Positions 10,172-18,106 of a stretch of DNA of 52,391 bases are shown here, in pieces. Numbering within the stretch: the stretch's first letter is position 1; every line of letters begins with the position of its first letter. Under the pieces are notes generated by a model. That model searched no databases, was not told where the DNA came from, and was given only the letters and a program-made list of their open reading frames with translations. A program made the translations under genes and the position numbers. Source of the DNA: Synechococcus sp. SB0662_bin_14 (lineage in GTDB: Bacteria; Cyanobacteriota; Cyanobacteriia; PCC-6307; Cyanobiaceae); assembly GCA_009840445.1 (NCBI GenBank), contig VXNS01000004.1:1-52391 (forward strand), given 5' to 3'.

Positions 10172-10720
10172 ATGTCAACTTCAGTCCCTTTCTTCTCTGT
10201 CTCCATCAAAAAGCTAATCGTCATGTCTGTTTCTACAGCAGGCATATATGATATTTACTGGAGTTATAAGCATTGGCACTGTATAAAGGAATATAAACAA
10301 AAACAGCATCAAAACTTAAAACAGACAAGCGGACAAAATATCCATCCGCGTCTTTTTTTAATATTCTCTCAAATAACGATTATTGGCCTGGCAAGACGAA
10401 TTAACAGAGAAGCACACCGACTTGCTAAGCAAACATTTTTATCACCTTTATGGACATTTTTAATTCATACAGTTCTGTTATTTATCTTGACTTTTCAATT
10501 CATTGAGCAAGAACATTTACTAACGCCTTTTTATTTTATACAATTTATTCTTTCTGGTTTGACACTCAGAATTTCTCCTTTGCTTCTTCTTCAGATTACT
10601 GCCAATCAAGTTAACAATAAAATAGATAATGAAGTTGCTAGAAATAGAAGCTTTTCAACAGCAAATACTATTATAGCTTTAGTCAGTTTTATTATAATAG
10701 TTTTCCTTCTTTTCTCTTGA
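10172..10720 (+). CDS. Multi-pass membrane protein resembling the DUF4234-like 'YWFYKNW' family
   Basis: From the ATG at 10172 this has 182 residues (a TTG at 10157 is also in frame). The opening FFSVSIKKLIVMSVSTAGIY, continuing into IYWSYKHWHCIKEYK, matches the pattern of small bacterial membrane proteins that begin with a 'VS..KL..MS..T.G.Y..YW.YK.W' segment. Four or so hydrophobic helices follow. The gene is strikingly AT-rich against its neighbours, a sign of recent acquisition. It ends with its stop codon directly against the inverted-repeat element at 10721. The role is unknown; membership of this family is recalled by eye only. Confidence 0.65.
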   Translation: MSTSVPFFSVSIKKLIVMSVSTAGIYDIYWSYKHWHCIKEYKQKQHQNLKQTSGQNIHPRLFLIFSQITIIGLARRINREAHRLAKQTFLSPLWTFLIHTVLLFILTFQFIEQEHLLTPFYFIQFILSGLTLRISPLLLLQITANQVNNKIDNEVARNRSFSTANTIIALVSFIIIVFLLFS

Positions 10721-10852
10721 GGTCACCACGAAAAATTGTCTTTCCCCTACTTGGAAAAATCTGCTGGCCCACGCGAACCCTTATCCAAAACTGACTTTCT
10801 CATGGTGCGAGGCATCTCGTGCGGGAAGCTTGTCCGACTTTTGGTGGTGCCC
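10721..10852 (+). mobile_element. 132-bp miniature inverted-repeat element, copy A
   Basis: The left end (ggtcaccacgaaaaattg) and right end (cgacttttggtggtgccc) are imperfect inverted repeats. The whole segment aligns colinearly with the copy at 38765-38897, including an identical interior run ctgactttctca. It has no transposase and no coding capacity, as in a MITE mobilised in trans. No target duplication is visible here, so this is probably an older copy. Its left end abuts the stop codon of the preceding gene, and its right two thirds are read through by a small downstream frame. Confidence 0.8.
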
Positions 10853-11059
10853 AGAAGAGGTGTTGATGATTGTGCCGCCTATGTCGAGGCCTGGCCCTGG
10901 GAGGATGGCTCTGTTGCGCCTCCTGTAGCACTGGAGAAACGGGATGCGGCCGGTTTATACCAGGCCTTTTCTCCACCTGCCGCAGCAGTCAATGGCCAGG
11001 GTGTCATCTGTCACGTCTTTGATGATAGAGCCGACTATTGTGGGAAGCCTTCAGCCTGA
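10736..11059 (+). CDS. Doubtful small ORF starting inside the miniature element
   Basis: A 107-codon frame starts 15 bp into the inverted-repeat element and continues about 200 bp beyond it. The part past the element (including RGVDDCAAYVEAWPWEDGSV and YQAFSPPAAAVNGQGVICHV) has a protein-like, GC-rich composition and might be the 3' remnant of a gene truncated by the insertion. I recognise no family. The first third is certainly element sequence, so the frame as it stands is unlikely to be an ancestral gene. Confidence 0.3.
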   Translation: MSFPYLEKSAGPREPLSKTDFLMVRGISCGKLVRLLVVPRRGVDDCAAYVEAWPWEDGSVAPPVALEKRDAAGLYQAFSPPAAAVNGQGVICHVFDDRADYCGKPSA

Positions 11060-11078
11060 GGAATAAAGCCACCACCCC

Positions 11079-11348
11079 ATGACCTCCACCAGCCCGCCAA
11101 CCAGCCCCGAGGCGCAAGCCCAGGCAACACCCACAACCGTGCCAGGCAGCACTGGTCCCGGTGGCCGCCCATGGCTGGAACCTGCCGTTCTGGTGGCGGT
11201 GCCTGGTTTGGCGGTGACCATTCTTGCCTTGTTGCTGTCCATCGCTTTCGGGATCTACAGCATGAACACCCGCATCGATACCCTTGGCGGCGACCTTAAC
11301 GCCCGCATTGAGCAGGTGTACCAGTTCCTCCTGCCCAAGGAACGGTGA
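11079..11348 (+). CDS. Small membrane protein with C-terminal coiled coil
   Basis: This 89-residue protein has a Pro/Thr-rich N-terminus, one transmembrane helix (EPAVLVAVPGLAVTILALLL) and a short amphipathic tail containing MNTRIDTLGGDLNARIEQVYQFLL. The tail pattern resembles the coiled-coil segment of the gene at 6366-6695, suggesting a small paralogous family in this genome. It ends 4 bp before the coaE start and is probably cotranscribed with it. Function is unknown. Confidence 0.65.
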   Translation: MTSTSPPTSPEAQAQATPTTVPGSTGPGGRPWLEPAVLVAVPGLAVTILALLLSIAFGIYSMNTRIDTLGGDLNARIEQVYQFLLPKER

Positions 11349-11352
11349 CGGC

Positions 11353-11994
11353 ATGAAGCCGGAGCCCCACCACCCACGGTGCCGCTGGTGCGGACCCCAA
11401 CGCCGCATTGGGCTCACCGGCGGCATTGCCACGGGCAAGAGCACCGTTGCCGCCATCCTCTCGGACCGTCATGGTCTGCCGGTGCTGGACGCAGACGTTT
11501 ATGCCCGCAAGCTGCTGGCGCCCGGCACGGCGGCCTGTCAGGCCGTGCTGGACCGCTATGGCCAGCAGGTGCAAACCCCCGGCGGCGCGCTGGACCGCCG
11601 TGCCCTGGGGCGCATTGTTTTTGCCCGACCCGGTGAACGGCGCTGGCTGGAAGTCCTGATCCATCCCCTGGTGAAAGACGCCTTCACCAGGGATCTGGCG
11701 TGGCATCACCAAGTGGCAACAGTGGTGCTGATGGCGCCCCTCCTGTTTGAGGCCGGTTTAGAGGCCCTGTGCAGCGAGGTGTGGCTGGTGGATCTGGATG
11801 AGGCCGGCCAACTGGAGCGTCTCCTGGCAAGGGACCACCTCAGCCCCCAGGAGGCCCGGCAGCGGATCCAGGCCCAGTGGCCGCTGGCGCGCAAGCGCGG
11901 CCTGGCTGACGTGATCCTCAAGAATCACGGTGATCTTGTGGAACTGGCCCGGCAGGTGGACGAGGCCCTTGCCAAGCAGGCGCCCCGACCCTGA
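11353..11994 (+). CDS. coaE: Dephospho-CoA kinase
   Basis: CoaE phosphorylates the 3'-hydroxyl of dephospho-CoA, the last step of coenzyme A synthesis. The 213-residue product shows the P-loop RIGLTGGIATGKSTVA, the LDADVYARKLL segment with the substrate-binding Asp, and the family pattern VVLMAPLLFEAGLEALC. The ATG at 11353 is chosen because the frame upstream overlaps the small membrane protein gene. A slightly long Cys-containing N-terminus (HPRCRWCGPQRR) precedes the P-loop, as in some cyanobacterial copies. It is convergent with gatB: only 7 bases separate the two stops. Confidence 0.95.
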   Translation: MKPEPHHPRCRWCGPQRRIGLTGGIATGKSTVAAILSDRHGLPVLDADVYARKLLAPGTAACQAVLDRYGQQVQTPGGALDRRALGRIVFARPGERRWLEVLIHPLVKDAFTRDLAWHHQVATVVLMAPLLFEAGLEALCSEVWLVDLDEAGQLERLLARDHLSPQEARQRIQAQWPLARKRGLADVILKNHGDLVELARQVDEALAKQAPRP

Positions 11995-12001
11995 CCAAGG
12001 A

Positions 12002-13489
12002 TCAACCCTTGAGGGCGTCGGCCAGGATCCGGTTGGCCAGCTTGGGATCCGCCTTGCCCCTGGTTTTCTTCATCAACTGACCCACAAAGAAGCCCTGGAG
12101 CTTGGTCTTCCCCTGGCGAAATTGGTCCACCTCCTTGGGGTGGGCCGCCAGCAACTCTTCCACCAGGGCGGTGAGCTGGGCGGGGTCGCTCACCATGGTG
12201 AGACCCCGTTGCTTCACCAGGGCCGACGGTGAACCACCATGGGCCAATAGTTCGGGCAAGAGTTCCTTGGCGGTCTTACCGCTGATGGTGTTGGTCTCAA
12301 CCAACCCCACCAATTCCACCAACTGGGCGGGCGTGAACAGAAGTTGGTCGGCGCTGAGCTTGTGGGCATTGAGGTGGGCGGAAAGATCGCCCATCAGCCA
12401 GTTGGCAACGGTTTTGGGTTTGCCCCCGGCAGTTACGGCGGCCTCGAAGTAATCGGCCATGGGTCGCTCGTCGGTGAGCACCCGGGCGTCGTACTCCGAG
12501 AGCCCCAACCCCTGGCCGTAGCGGTGGCGGCGGGCAGCGGGCAACTCCGGCAGTTCCGCCTGCCAGGCCTGGCGTTGAGACACGCTGACGTGAATGGGAC
12601 CCAGGTCCGGCTCGGGAAAATAACGGTAATCACTGCTGCCCTCTTTCTTGCGCATGGATTTTGTGCATTGTCGTCCTTCATCCCAGAGGCGGGTTTCCTG
12701 GATAACGGCCTCTCCAGCGGCAACGGCTTGCACTTGGCGCTTGAATTCGTAATCACAAGCCTTTTGAATCGCGGAGAAGGAGTTCATGTTCTTGATTTCC
12801 ACCTTGGTGCCGAAGGGGGCGTCTTCACTGGGGCGCACCGAGATGTTCACGTCGCAACGCAGGGAACCCTCCTGCATGTTGCCGTCACTCACCCCCAGGT
12901 AGCGCATGATGCGGCGCAACTCCGCGGCATAGGCGGCAGCCTCACGGCCACTGCGCAAATCCGGCTTGGAGACAATCTCCACCAGAGGAACACCGGCACG
13001 GTTGTAATCCACCAGGGAATGGGTGCTGCCCGAGAGTTGATCCGCACCGGCATGGAGGAGTTTGCCCGCGTCTTCCTCCATATGAAGCCGTTCAATGCCG
13101 ATGCGTTTGGTGATGGTGGGTTGTCCCTTCTCGGTTACTTCAATCTCAAGCCAGCCTTCCGTGGCAATGGGTTGGTCGTATTGGGAGATTTGGTAGTTTT
13201 TGGGAAGGTCGGGATAGAAGTATTGTTTGCGGTCGAATTTGCTGTGCTCGGCAATGCGGCAGTTGATGGCCAACCCTGCCTTGACGGCAAACTCCAGCAC
13301 CCGGGCATTGAGCACCGGCAGGCTGCCCGGCAATCCGAACACCACCGGGTCCACATGGGTGTTGGGGGCATCGCCGAAGGCGGTGGCGCTGGGGGAGAAA
13401 ATTTTGCTCCGGGTGGCCAGTTGCACATGGGTTTCCAGACCGATAACGGGAACCCAGTGGTGATGCTTTTGCTCAGCCGCAACTGCCAT
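12002..13489 (-). CDS. gatB: Aspartyl/glutamyl-tRNA(Asn/Gln) amidotransferase subunit B
   Basis: GatB, with GatA and GatC, converts misacylated Glu-tRNA(Gln), and in some organisms Asp-tRNA(Asn), to the cognate amide form; it binds and phosphorylates the tRNA-linked substrate. The 495-residue protein starts at the ATG at 13489 (MAVAAEQ); the frame extends upstream to 13576 without conservation. Family landmarks are VIGLETHVQL, FGLPGSLPVLN, the KFDRKQYFYPDLPKNYQISQ block, EEDAGKLLHA, DYNRAGVPLVEIVSKPD and KNMNSF. The C-terminal YqeY/GatB-like helical domain, which contacts tRNA, is complete and ends in LANRILADALKG. gatA and gatC are not in this window. Confidence 0.96.
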   Translation of the reverse strand: MAVAAEQKHHHWVPVIGLETHVQLATRSKIFSPSATAFGDAPNTHVDPVVFGLPGSLPVLNARVLEFAVKAGLAINCRIAEHSKFDRKQYFYPDLPKNYQISQYDQPIATEGWLEIEVTEKGQPTITKRIGIERLHMEEDAGKLLHAGADQLSGSTHSLVDYNRAGVPLVEIVSKPDLRSGREAAAYAAELRRIMRYLGVSDGNMQEGSLRCDVNISVRPSEDAPFGTKVEIKNMNSFSAIQKACDYEFKRQVQAVAAGEAVIQETRLWDEGRQCTKSMRKKEGSSDYRYFPEPDLGPIHVSVSQRQAWQAELPELPAARRHRYGQGLGLSEYDARVLTDERPMADYFEAAVTAGGKPKTVANWLMGDLSAHLNAHKLSADQLLFTPAQLVELVGLVETNTISGKTAKELLPELLAHGGSPSALVKQRGLTMVSDPAQLTALVEELLAAHPKEVDQFRQGKTKLQGFFVGQLMKKTRGKADPKLANRILADALKG

Positions 13490-13603
13490 GGCCAGCCATT
13501 TCAAGACGCTCCAGGATCCTACCTGCTCCCGCAGCCCCGGCTGGCCCAGCCATCGGGGGAGCGTTCCATGCACCATTAGGCAAGACCCTCGCTACGACCT
13601 GCC

Positions 13604-14782
13604 ATGACCCCACAACGCCGGAGCCGGCAACAGCAGGTGTTGGTGCTGGGGGGCGGGCTGATGGGATTGGCGGTGGCCCACGGCCTGGCCCGGCATGGGT
13701 GGTCCGTCCATCTGCTGCGCCGTGGCCGGCGGGAGGCGGCGGGCTTTGCCGCCGCCGGAATGCTGGCGCCCCACGCCGAAGGCCTTGGCGGACCCCTATT
13801 GACGCTGGGCCAGCGCAGTCTCCGGATGATCCCGGCATGGGTCAGTGCCATTGAGGAAGACAGTGGCCTCCCCTGCGGTTGGCTGTCCTGTGGCACGGTG
13901 GCGCCCTTCACCAGCCAGGCCCAACGCCAGACATTCCCCACGGCAGCCCTGGGCCATCCCCTGGATCGGGCGGCGCTGGAGGCCGAGGCGCCAGGCATCA
14001 GCCCTGCCTTCACCTGCGGGCTGTTGTTTCCCCAGGATGGCCAGTTGGATAATCGTCGCCAGTTGATGGCGGCCCTGGAGCAGGCCTGCCGTCGTCGTGG
14101 TGTGCGTTTTACGGAAGGGGTCACGGTGGAGCGGCTGTGTGGGGAAGAGGACGGCGGCGGCCACAGGCACTTGGTGGGCATTGCCCTGCGCACCGGTGAC
14201 GGGGAGAGGCAGAAACTGTCCTGTGGGCAGGCGGTGCTGTGTTGCGGCGCCTGGAGTCAACAGTTGCTCCCCCAGGTGCCGGTGATGCCCGTCAAGGGGC
14301 AGATGTTCTCTGTGCAGGCGCCGCGCCAGGCTTTGCGGCGGGTGCTCTTTGGTCCCGGTACCTACCTGGTGCCTCGCCAGGACGGCCTGGTGGTGGTGGG
14401 GGCCACCAGCGAGCAAGTGGGCTTTACCCCAGGTCTCACCCCCATGGGGCAGAGCCGGTTGGAACAGGGTCTACGGCAATTGTTGCCAGTAGCGGCCCGC
14501 TGGCCCCCCATGGAGCGTTGGTACGGGTTCCGGCCCTGCACGAGGGATCAACAGCCGGTGTTGGGGCCGGGTCCCTTGGCGGGGCTGGTGATGGCCACGG
14601 GCCACCACCGCAACGGGGTCCTTCTGGCCGCCGTCACCGCAGAACTCACCCGAATTGTCCTGGAGACCGGTCCAGCGGCAGCGGGCTGCCACAACACCCC
14701 CTGGGCCGCCCCCTTCCTCCATGCCTTCCGCTGGAACCGCTTTTCTCCAGCCCCTGCTCAAGCCTCAGTGCGCCAGGTTTGA
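13604..14782 (+). CDS. thiO: FAD-dependent glycine oxidase ThiO
   Basis: ThiO oxidises glycine to iminoacetate for the thiazole half of thiamine. This 392-residue protein opens with the FAD-binding Rossmann motif [21 protein letters not shown], has [12 protein letters not shown] near residue 50, the GAWS and VKGQMF segments of DAO-type oxidases, and the C-terminal FAD clamp [22 protein letters not shown]. The last 40 residues or so are non-conserved. The 3' end overlaps the ndk 3' end by 25 bp on the opposite strand. About 95 bp of its 3' part recur at 16519-16598 at the junction of the dapB duplication. Upstream it is divergent from gatB across 114 bp. Confidence 0.88.
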   Translation: MTPQRRSRQQQVLVLGGGLMGLAVAHGLARHGWSVHLLRRGRREAAGFAAAGMLAPHAEGLGGPLLTLGQRSLRMIPAWVSAIEEDSGLPCGWLSCGTVAPFTSQAQRQTFPTAALGHPLDRAALEAEAPGISPAFTCGLLFPQDGQLDNRRQLMAALEQACRRRGVRFTEGVTVERLCGEEDGGGHRHLVGIALRTGDGERQKLSCGQAVLCCGAWSQQLLPQVPVMPVKGQMFSVQAPRQALRRVLFGPGTYLVPRQDGLVVVGATSEQVGFTPGLTPMGQSRLEQGLRQLLPVAARWPPMERWYGFRPCTRDQQPVLGPGPLAGLVMATGHHRNGVLLAAVTAELTRIVLETGPAAAGCHNTPWAAPFLHAFRWNRFSPAPAQASVRQV

Positions 14783-15216
14783 TCCGCCGGTTGCCAACTG
14801 CTGAGTTCTTCCGGTTGGAACCAGAGGCCGATTTCAAACCGGGCCGTCTCCGGGCCGTCGGAGCCGTGGACCACGTTGCGGCCAATGTCCACCGCCAGGT
14901 CGCCCCGAATGGTGCCGGGGGCGGCTTCCAGTGGCTTGGTGGCGCCAATCAGAACACGGGCGCTGGCAATGACCCCTTCCCCTTCCCACACCATGGCCAC
15001 CACCGGGCCGGAGGTGATGAACGCCACCAGCCCCGCGAAGAAAGGCCGCTCCCGATGGACTCCGTAGTGCTGCTCAGCCAGCGCCCGGCTGGGGGTCAAC
15101 AGCTTGAGGCCCACCAGCTTGAAGCCCTTGCGCTCGAAACGCCCCAGGATGTCCGCCACCAATCCCCGTTGCACCCCATCAGGCTTGATGGCAATAAACG
15201 TGCGCTCGCAGGCCAT
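14758..15216 (-). CDS. ndk: Nucleoside diphosphate kinase
   Basis: NDK moves the gamma-phosphate of ATP onto nucleoside diphosphates through a phosphohistidine. The 152-residue protein begins [19 protein letters not shown] and contains the active-site block [19 protein letters not shown], in which the His is the phosphorylated residue, and the family C-terminus [11 protein letters not shown]. The ATG at 15216 fits the normal N-terminus; the frame upstream is not conserved. It is convergent with thiO and divergent from dapB copy 1 across 124 bp. The duplicated thiO fragment further along lacks ndk, so ndk was either lost from the second copy or inserted later into the first. Confidence 0.96.
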   Translation of the reverse strand: MACERTFIAIKPDGVQRGLVADILGRFERKGFKLVGLKLLTPSRALAEQHYGVHRERPFFAGLVAFITSGPVVAMVWEGEGVIASARVLIGATKPLEAAPGTIRGDLAVDIGRNVVHGSDGPETARFEIGLWFQPEELSSWQPADQTWRTEA

Positions 15217-15340
15217 GGCCAATTCCACAAACGGCAGCCATGGTCCATGGTGGCCGGACCCTTTGGCAAGGGACTTGTTGGTTGGTGTCAGTGGGTGCGT
15301 GGTTATGGTTTGGGGTAAGCTTGGACCCGATGCCTGCCCC

Positions 15341-16204
15341 ATGCCCGTGACCGATCAAGGCTCCTCCTCTCCTGCTTCCACAATTCCCGTGCTGGTGGTT
15401 GGAGCGCTGGGGCGCATGGGCTCCCTCGTGGTGCCGGCCGTCACCGCGGCTGCGGATCTCAGCTTGGTGGCCGCCATTGATACGGCGCCAGAGGCCCAGG
15501 GGGAGGATGTTGGCGCCCTGCTGGGCCTGGGTCCTCTGGAGGTGGCGGTGAGCCAGGATCTGGAGGGGAACCTTTGCCTGGTCAGCCAGCAGCATCGCGG
15601 TGCCGTGATGGTGGATTTCACCCATCCCGCCGTGGTGTACGACCACACCCGAGCGGCCATTGCCTATGGCGTTCACCCGGTGATTGGCACTACGGGTCTC
15701 TCTCCCGAGCAACTGGAGGACCTGGCCGACTTCAGCCGCAAGGCGTCCGTTGGCGCTGCGGTGATTCCCAACTTTTCCGTGGGCATGGTGTTGCTGCAGC
15801 AGGCCGCCGTGGCTGCGGCCCGTTTCTACCACCATGCGGAGTTGATTGAGTTGTTCCACAACGGCAAGGCGGATGCCCCCAGCGGCACCTGCATCAAAAC
15901 AGCAGAGTTGATGGAAGCCATGGGCAAGGCCTATAACCCGGCCGCTGTGGAGGAGAAGGAGAGCCTTGCGGGCAGTCGTGGTGGGCAGCGCCCCAGCGGT
16001 CTGCGGCTCCACGCCCTCCGGCTCCCCGGCCTGGTGGCCCATCAGGAGGTGATGTTTGGCGCTCCTGGCGAGACTTACACCCTGCGGCACGACACCATCG
16101 ACCGCAGCGCCTACATGCCCGGTGTCCTGCAAACCATTCGCCAAGTGGGCGCCTTGGAGGGACTGGTGTACGGGCTGGAACATCTCCTCAAGGCGCCATG
16201 CTGA
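15341..16204 (+). CDS. dapB: 4-hydroxy-tetrahydrodipicolinate reductase, copy 1
   Basis: DapB reduces 4-hydroxy-tetrahydrodipicolinate with NAD(P)H in lysine/diaminopimelate synthesis. The 287-residue protein has the intact nucleotide loop [10 protein letters not shown], the [12 protein letters not shown] and HPVIGTTGL segments, and the substrate motif [15 protein letters not shown]. One odd feature stands out: the His-His pair normally four residues before the Lys (E. coli H159/H160, K163) reads Phe-His (ELFHNGK), so the residue proposed as general acid is replaced. The same change is in copy 2. The stop overlaps the start of the downstream DUF gene by 7 bp. The sequence is identical to copy 2 from 15602 onward. 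Confidence 0.93.
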   Translation: MPVTDQGSSSPASTIPVLVVGALGRMGSLVVPAVTAAADLSLVAAIDTAPEAQGEDVGALLGLGPLEVAVSQDLEGNLCLVSQQHRGAVMVDFTHPAVVYDHTRAAIAYGVHPVIGTTGLSPEQLEDLADFSRKASVGAAVIPNFSVGMVLLQQAAVAAARFYHHAELIELFHNGKADAPSGTCIKTAELMEAMGKAYNPAAVEEKESLAGSRGGQRPSGLRLHALRLPGLVAHQEVMFGAPGETYTLRHDTIDRSAYMPGVLQTIRQVGALEGLVYGLEHLLKAPC

Positions 16205-16437
16205 TTCCGCTGAGCGGAACGGAGCGGGACCGGTTGCTCCCCAAGGTGGCCACCGGTCCCCAGTTCAGCGCCTGCTGGGGCGGCCCCCAGGTGTTGCTCC
16301 AGCGGGTGGTGATTTCCGTGGTGGTCAGCTTGCTCCTCAGCCAGGCCTTGGGTTTTGGCAGCCCCTTGGGCTCCTTTTGGCTGGTCACCGGCATTGTCTT
16401 CGGCCTCACCTGGTTGTGGGCGCCCGTGGCCGTGGCG
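15602..16437 (+). repeat. 836-bp perfect direct repeat, unit 1 (dapB 3' part plus start of DUF gene)
   Basis: By line-by-line comparison this segment is identical to 16863-17698 at a constant offset of 1261 bp. The 260 bp or so immediately upstream, the 5' parts of the two dapB genes, differ at roughly one base in ten. Such an abrupt change in identity suggests recent gene conversion across the identical block rather than a single recent duplication. Confidence 0.95.
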
Positions 16438-16508
16438 ACCCGGCGCAACGGTCGTCTGCGCCGGCGGTTCCCCCCCCACGGCCCTGGTGATGGCCCAAGC
16501 GGGGGACC
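16198..16508 (+). pseudogene. Truncated copy of the conserved membrane protein gene following dapB
   Basis: The first 80 codons or so are identical to those of the intact gene at 17459-18106, including the two hydrophobic helices ([18 protein letters not shown] and [17 protein letters not shown]). Differences start at 16438, and a net 4-base insertion in a C-rich stretch near 16465 breaks the frame. Recognisable homology ends near 16508, where the sequence switches to a fragment of thiO. It is therefore a remnant left by the tandem duplication. Any product would be a short two-helix peptide with an unrelated tail. Confidence 0.85.
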
Positions 16509-16518
16509 GTCTGACGGG

Positions 16519-16598
16519 CGTCACCGCAGAACTCACCCGAGTCGTGCTGGAGTCCGGTCCAGCGGGCTGCCCCCTGGGTGCCCACTTCCTCCATGCCT
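16519..16598 (+). repeat. Duplicated fragment of the thiO 3' region at the duplication junction
   Basis: This stretch aligns with thiO 14632-14725, starting at the shared cgtcaccgcagaactcaccc and ending at ttcctccatgcc, with several substitutions and a gap of about 12 bases. It joins the truncated DUF copy to the second dapB. The shared atgcct at the right-hand junction may be the microhomology used for recombination. It is non-coding debris that records the order thiO - dapB in the duplicated segment. Confidence 0.8.
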
Positions 16599-16604
16599 GC
16601 CCTC

Positions 16605-17465
16605 ATGCCCATTACCGATCAAGGCTCCTCCTCTGCTTCAACAATTCCTGTTCTTGTGGTCGGAGCACTGGGGTGCATGGGCTCCCTCGTGGTGCGGGCC
16701 GTCACCGCGGCCACGGATCTCAACCTGGTGGCCGCCATTGATACGGCGCCGGAGGCCCAGGGGAAGGATGTTGGTGCCCTGCTGGGCCTGGGTCCTCTGG
16801 AGGTGGTGGTGAGCCAGGATCTGGAGGGGCATCTTTGCCTGGCGAGCCAGCAGCACCGCGGCGCCGTGATGGTGGATTTCACCCATCCCGCCGTGGTGTA
16901 CGACCACACCCGAGCGGCCATTGCCTATGGCGTTCACCCGGTGATTGGCACTACGGGTCTCTCTCCCGAGCAACTGGAGGACCTGGCCGACTTCAGCCGC
17001 AAGGCGTCCGTTGGCGCTGCGGTGATTCCCAACTTTTCCGTGGGCATGGTGTTGCTGCAGCAGGCCGCCGTGGCTGCGGCCCGTTTCTACCACCATGCGG
17101 AGTTGATTGAGTTGTTCCACAACGGCAAGGCGGATGCCCCCAGCGGCACCTGCATCAAAACAGCAGAGTTGATGGAAGCCATGGGCAAGGCCTATAACCC
17201 GGCCGCTGTGGAGGAGAAGGAGAGCCTTGCGGGCAGTCGTGGTGGGCAGCGCCCCAGCGGTCTGCGGCTCCACGCCCTCCGGCTCCCCGGCCTGGTGGCC
17301 CATCAGGAGGTGATGTTTGGCGCTCCTGGCGAGACTTACACCCTGCGGCACGACACCATCGACCGCAGCGCCTACATGCCCGGTGTCCTGCAAACCATTC
17401 GCCAAGTGGGCGCCTTGGAGGGACTGGTGTACGGGCTGGAACATCTCCTCAAGGCGCCATGCTGA
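16605..17465 (+). CDS. dapB: 4-hydroxy-tetrahydrodipicolinate reductase, copy 2, altered nucleotide loop
   Basis: This second tandem dapB has 286 residues from the ATG at 16605; a GTG at 16578 is also in frame but lies in the junction fragment. Residues beyond about 85 are identical to copy 1, including the unusual ELFHNGK in place of the usual His-His motif. The N-terminal domain differs at about a dozen residues. Most notably, the dinucleotide-binding loop reads GALGCMGS instead of GALGRMGS, replacing the Arg of the conserved GRMG. This may weaken cofactor binding, so the copy may be impaired or redundant. It overlaps the downstream membrane-protein gene by 7 bp, as copy 1 does. Confidence 0.92.
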   Translation: MPITDQGSSSASTIPVLVVGALGCMGSLVVRAVTAATDLNLVAAIDTAPEAQGKDVGALLGLGPLEVVVSQDLEGHLCLASQQHRGAVMVDFTHPAVVYDHTRAAIAYGVHPVIGTTGLSPEQLEDLADFSRKASVGAAVIPNFSVGMVLLQQAAVAAARFYHHAELIELFHNGKADAPSGTCIKTAELMEAMGKAYNPAAVEEKESLAGSRGGQRPSGLRLHALRLPGLVAHQEVMFGAPGETYTLRHDTIDRSAYMPGVLQTIRQVGALEGLVYGLEHLLKAPC

Positions 17466-17698
17466 TTCCGCTGAGCGGAACGGAGCGGGACCGGTTGCTC
17501 CCCAAGGTGGCCACCGGTCCCCAGTTCAGCGCCTGCTGGGGCGGCCCCCAGGTGTTGCTCCAGCGGGTGGTGATTTCCGTGGTGGTCAGCTTGCTCCTCA
17601 GCCAGGCCTTGGGTTTTGGCAGCCCCTTGGGCTCCTTTTGGCTGGTCACCGGCATTGTCTTCGGCCTCACCTGGTTGTGGGCGCCCGTGGCCGTGGCG
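16863..17698 (+). repeat. 836-bp perfect direct repeat, unit 2
   Basis: This is the partner of 15602-16437. Identity ends where the intact DUF gene reads gtggcggcccagc and the truncated copy reads gtggcgacccggc. A tandem direct repeat of this length is a natural substrate for homologous deletion or amplification, so copy number may vary between strains, and short-read assemblies could collapse it. Confidence 0.95.
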
Positions 17699-18106
17699 GC
17701 CCAGCGCAACGGTCGTCTGCGCCGGTTTCCCCACACGGCCCTGGTGATGGCCCAAGTGGGGGACCTGTTCACGGAAGAGCGGGTGGCGCAGCGTCGGGAG
17801 GACGTCAACGCCAAGGGACGACTGGAGTTGGTGGAGAGCAAGCGCCGCTGGCTCAACCTGGAGCTTGCCGATGAGGACGGCTTCCTGGGCACCCTGGCAT
17901 TCCCCCTGGAGCAGAAGCACCAGGGCATTCGCCGGGGCGATACCGTTTGCTGTCTGGCCATGGCCCAACGTCGGGATTTCTCCCCCGTCATGGCCTTCAG
18001 CGATGCCTGGCTACCTCAGCAGAACCTTTGGGTTGGTCGCTACCCCTATCTGCGCCGGGATCTGCTGGTGAACCTGTGTCGGCGTCAGTTGGCCACCTGG
18101 GGCTGA
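17459..18106 (+). CDS. Conserved cyanobacterial membrane protein of unknown function
   Basis: This 215-residue protein is of a type common in cyanobacteria, sometimes labelled 'phosphate ABC transporter permease' without support. It has an N-terminal soluble segment ([21 protein letters not shown]), two adjacent transmembrane helices with a [10 protein letters not shown] boundary, and a C-terminal domain of about 130 residues ([16 protein letters not shown] and [15 protein letters not shown]). The start codon overlaps the dapB copy 2 stop by 7 bp, so it is probably translationally coupled to dapB, and the same arrangement survives in the truncated copy. It converges on folP with a 22-bp overlap. 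No catalytic motif is visible. Confidence 0.82.
   Translation: MLIPLSGTERDRLLPKVATGPQFSACWGGPQVLLQRVVISVVVSLLLSQALGFGSPLGSFWLVTGIVFGLTWLWAPVAVAAQRNGRLRRFPHTALVMAQVGDLFTEERVAQRREDVNAKGRLELVESKRRWLNLELADEDGFLGTLAFPLEQKHQGIRRGDTVCCLAMAQRRDFSPVMAFSDAWLPQQNLWVGRYPYLRRDLLVNLCRRQLATWG

Noticed and set aside
16508-16812. Continuation of the truncated DUF copy into a longer protein
   Set aside because: After the 4-base insertion the frame reads junction debris and the out-of-frame start of dapB copy 2, so it is not a fusion gene.
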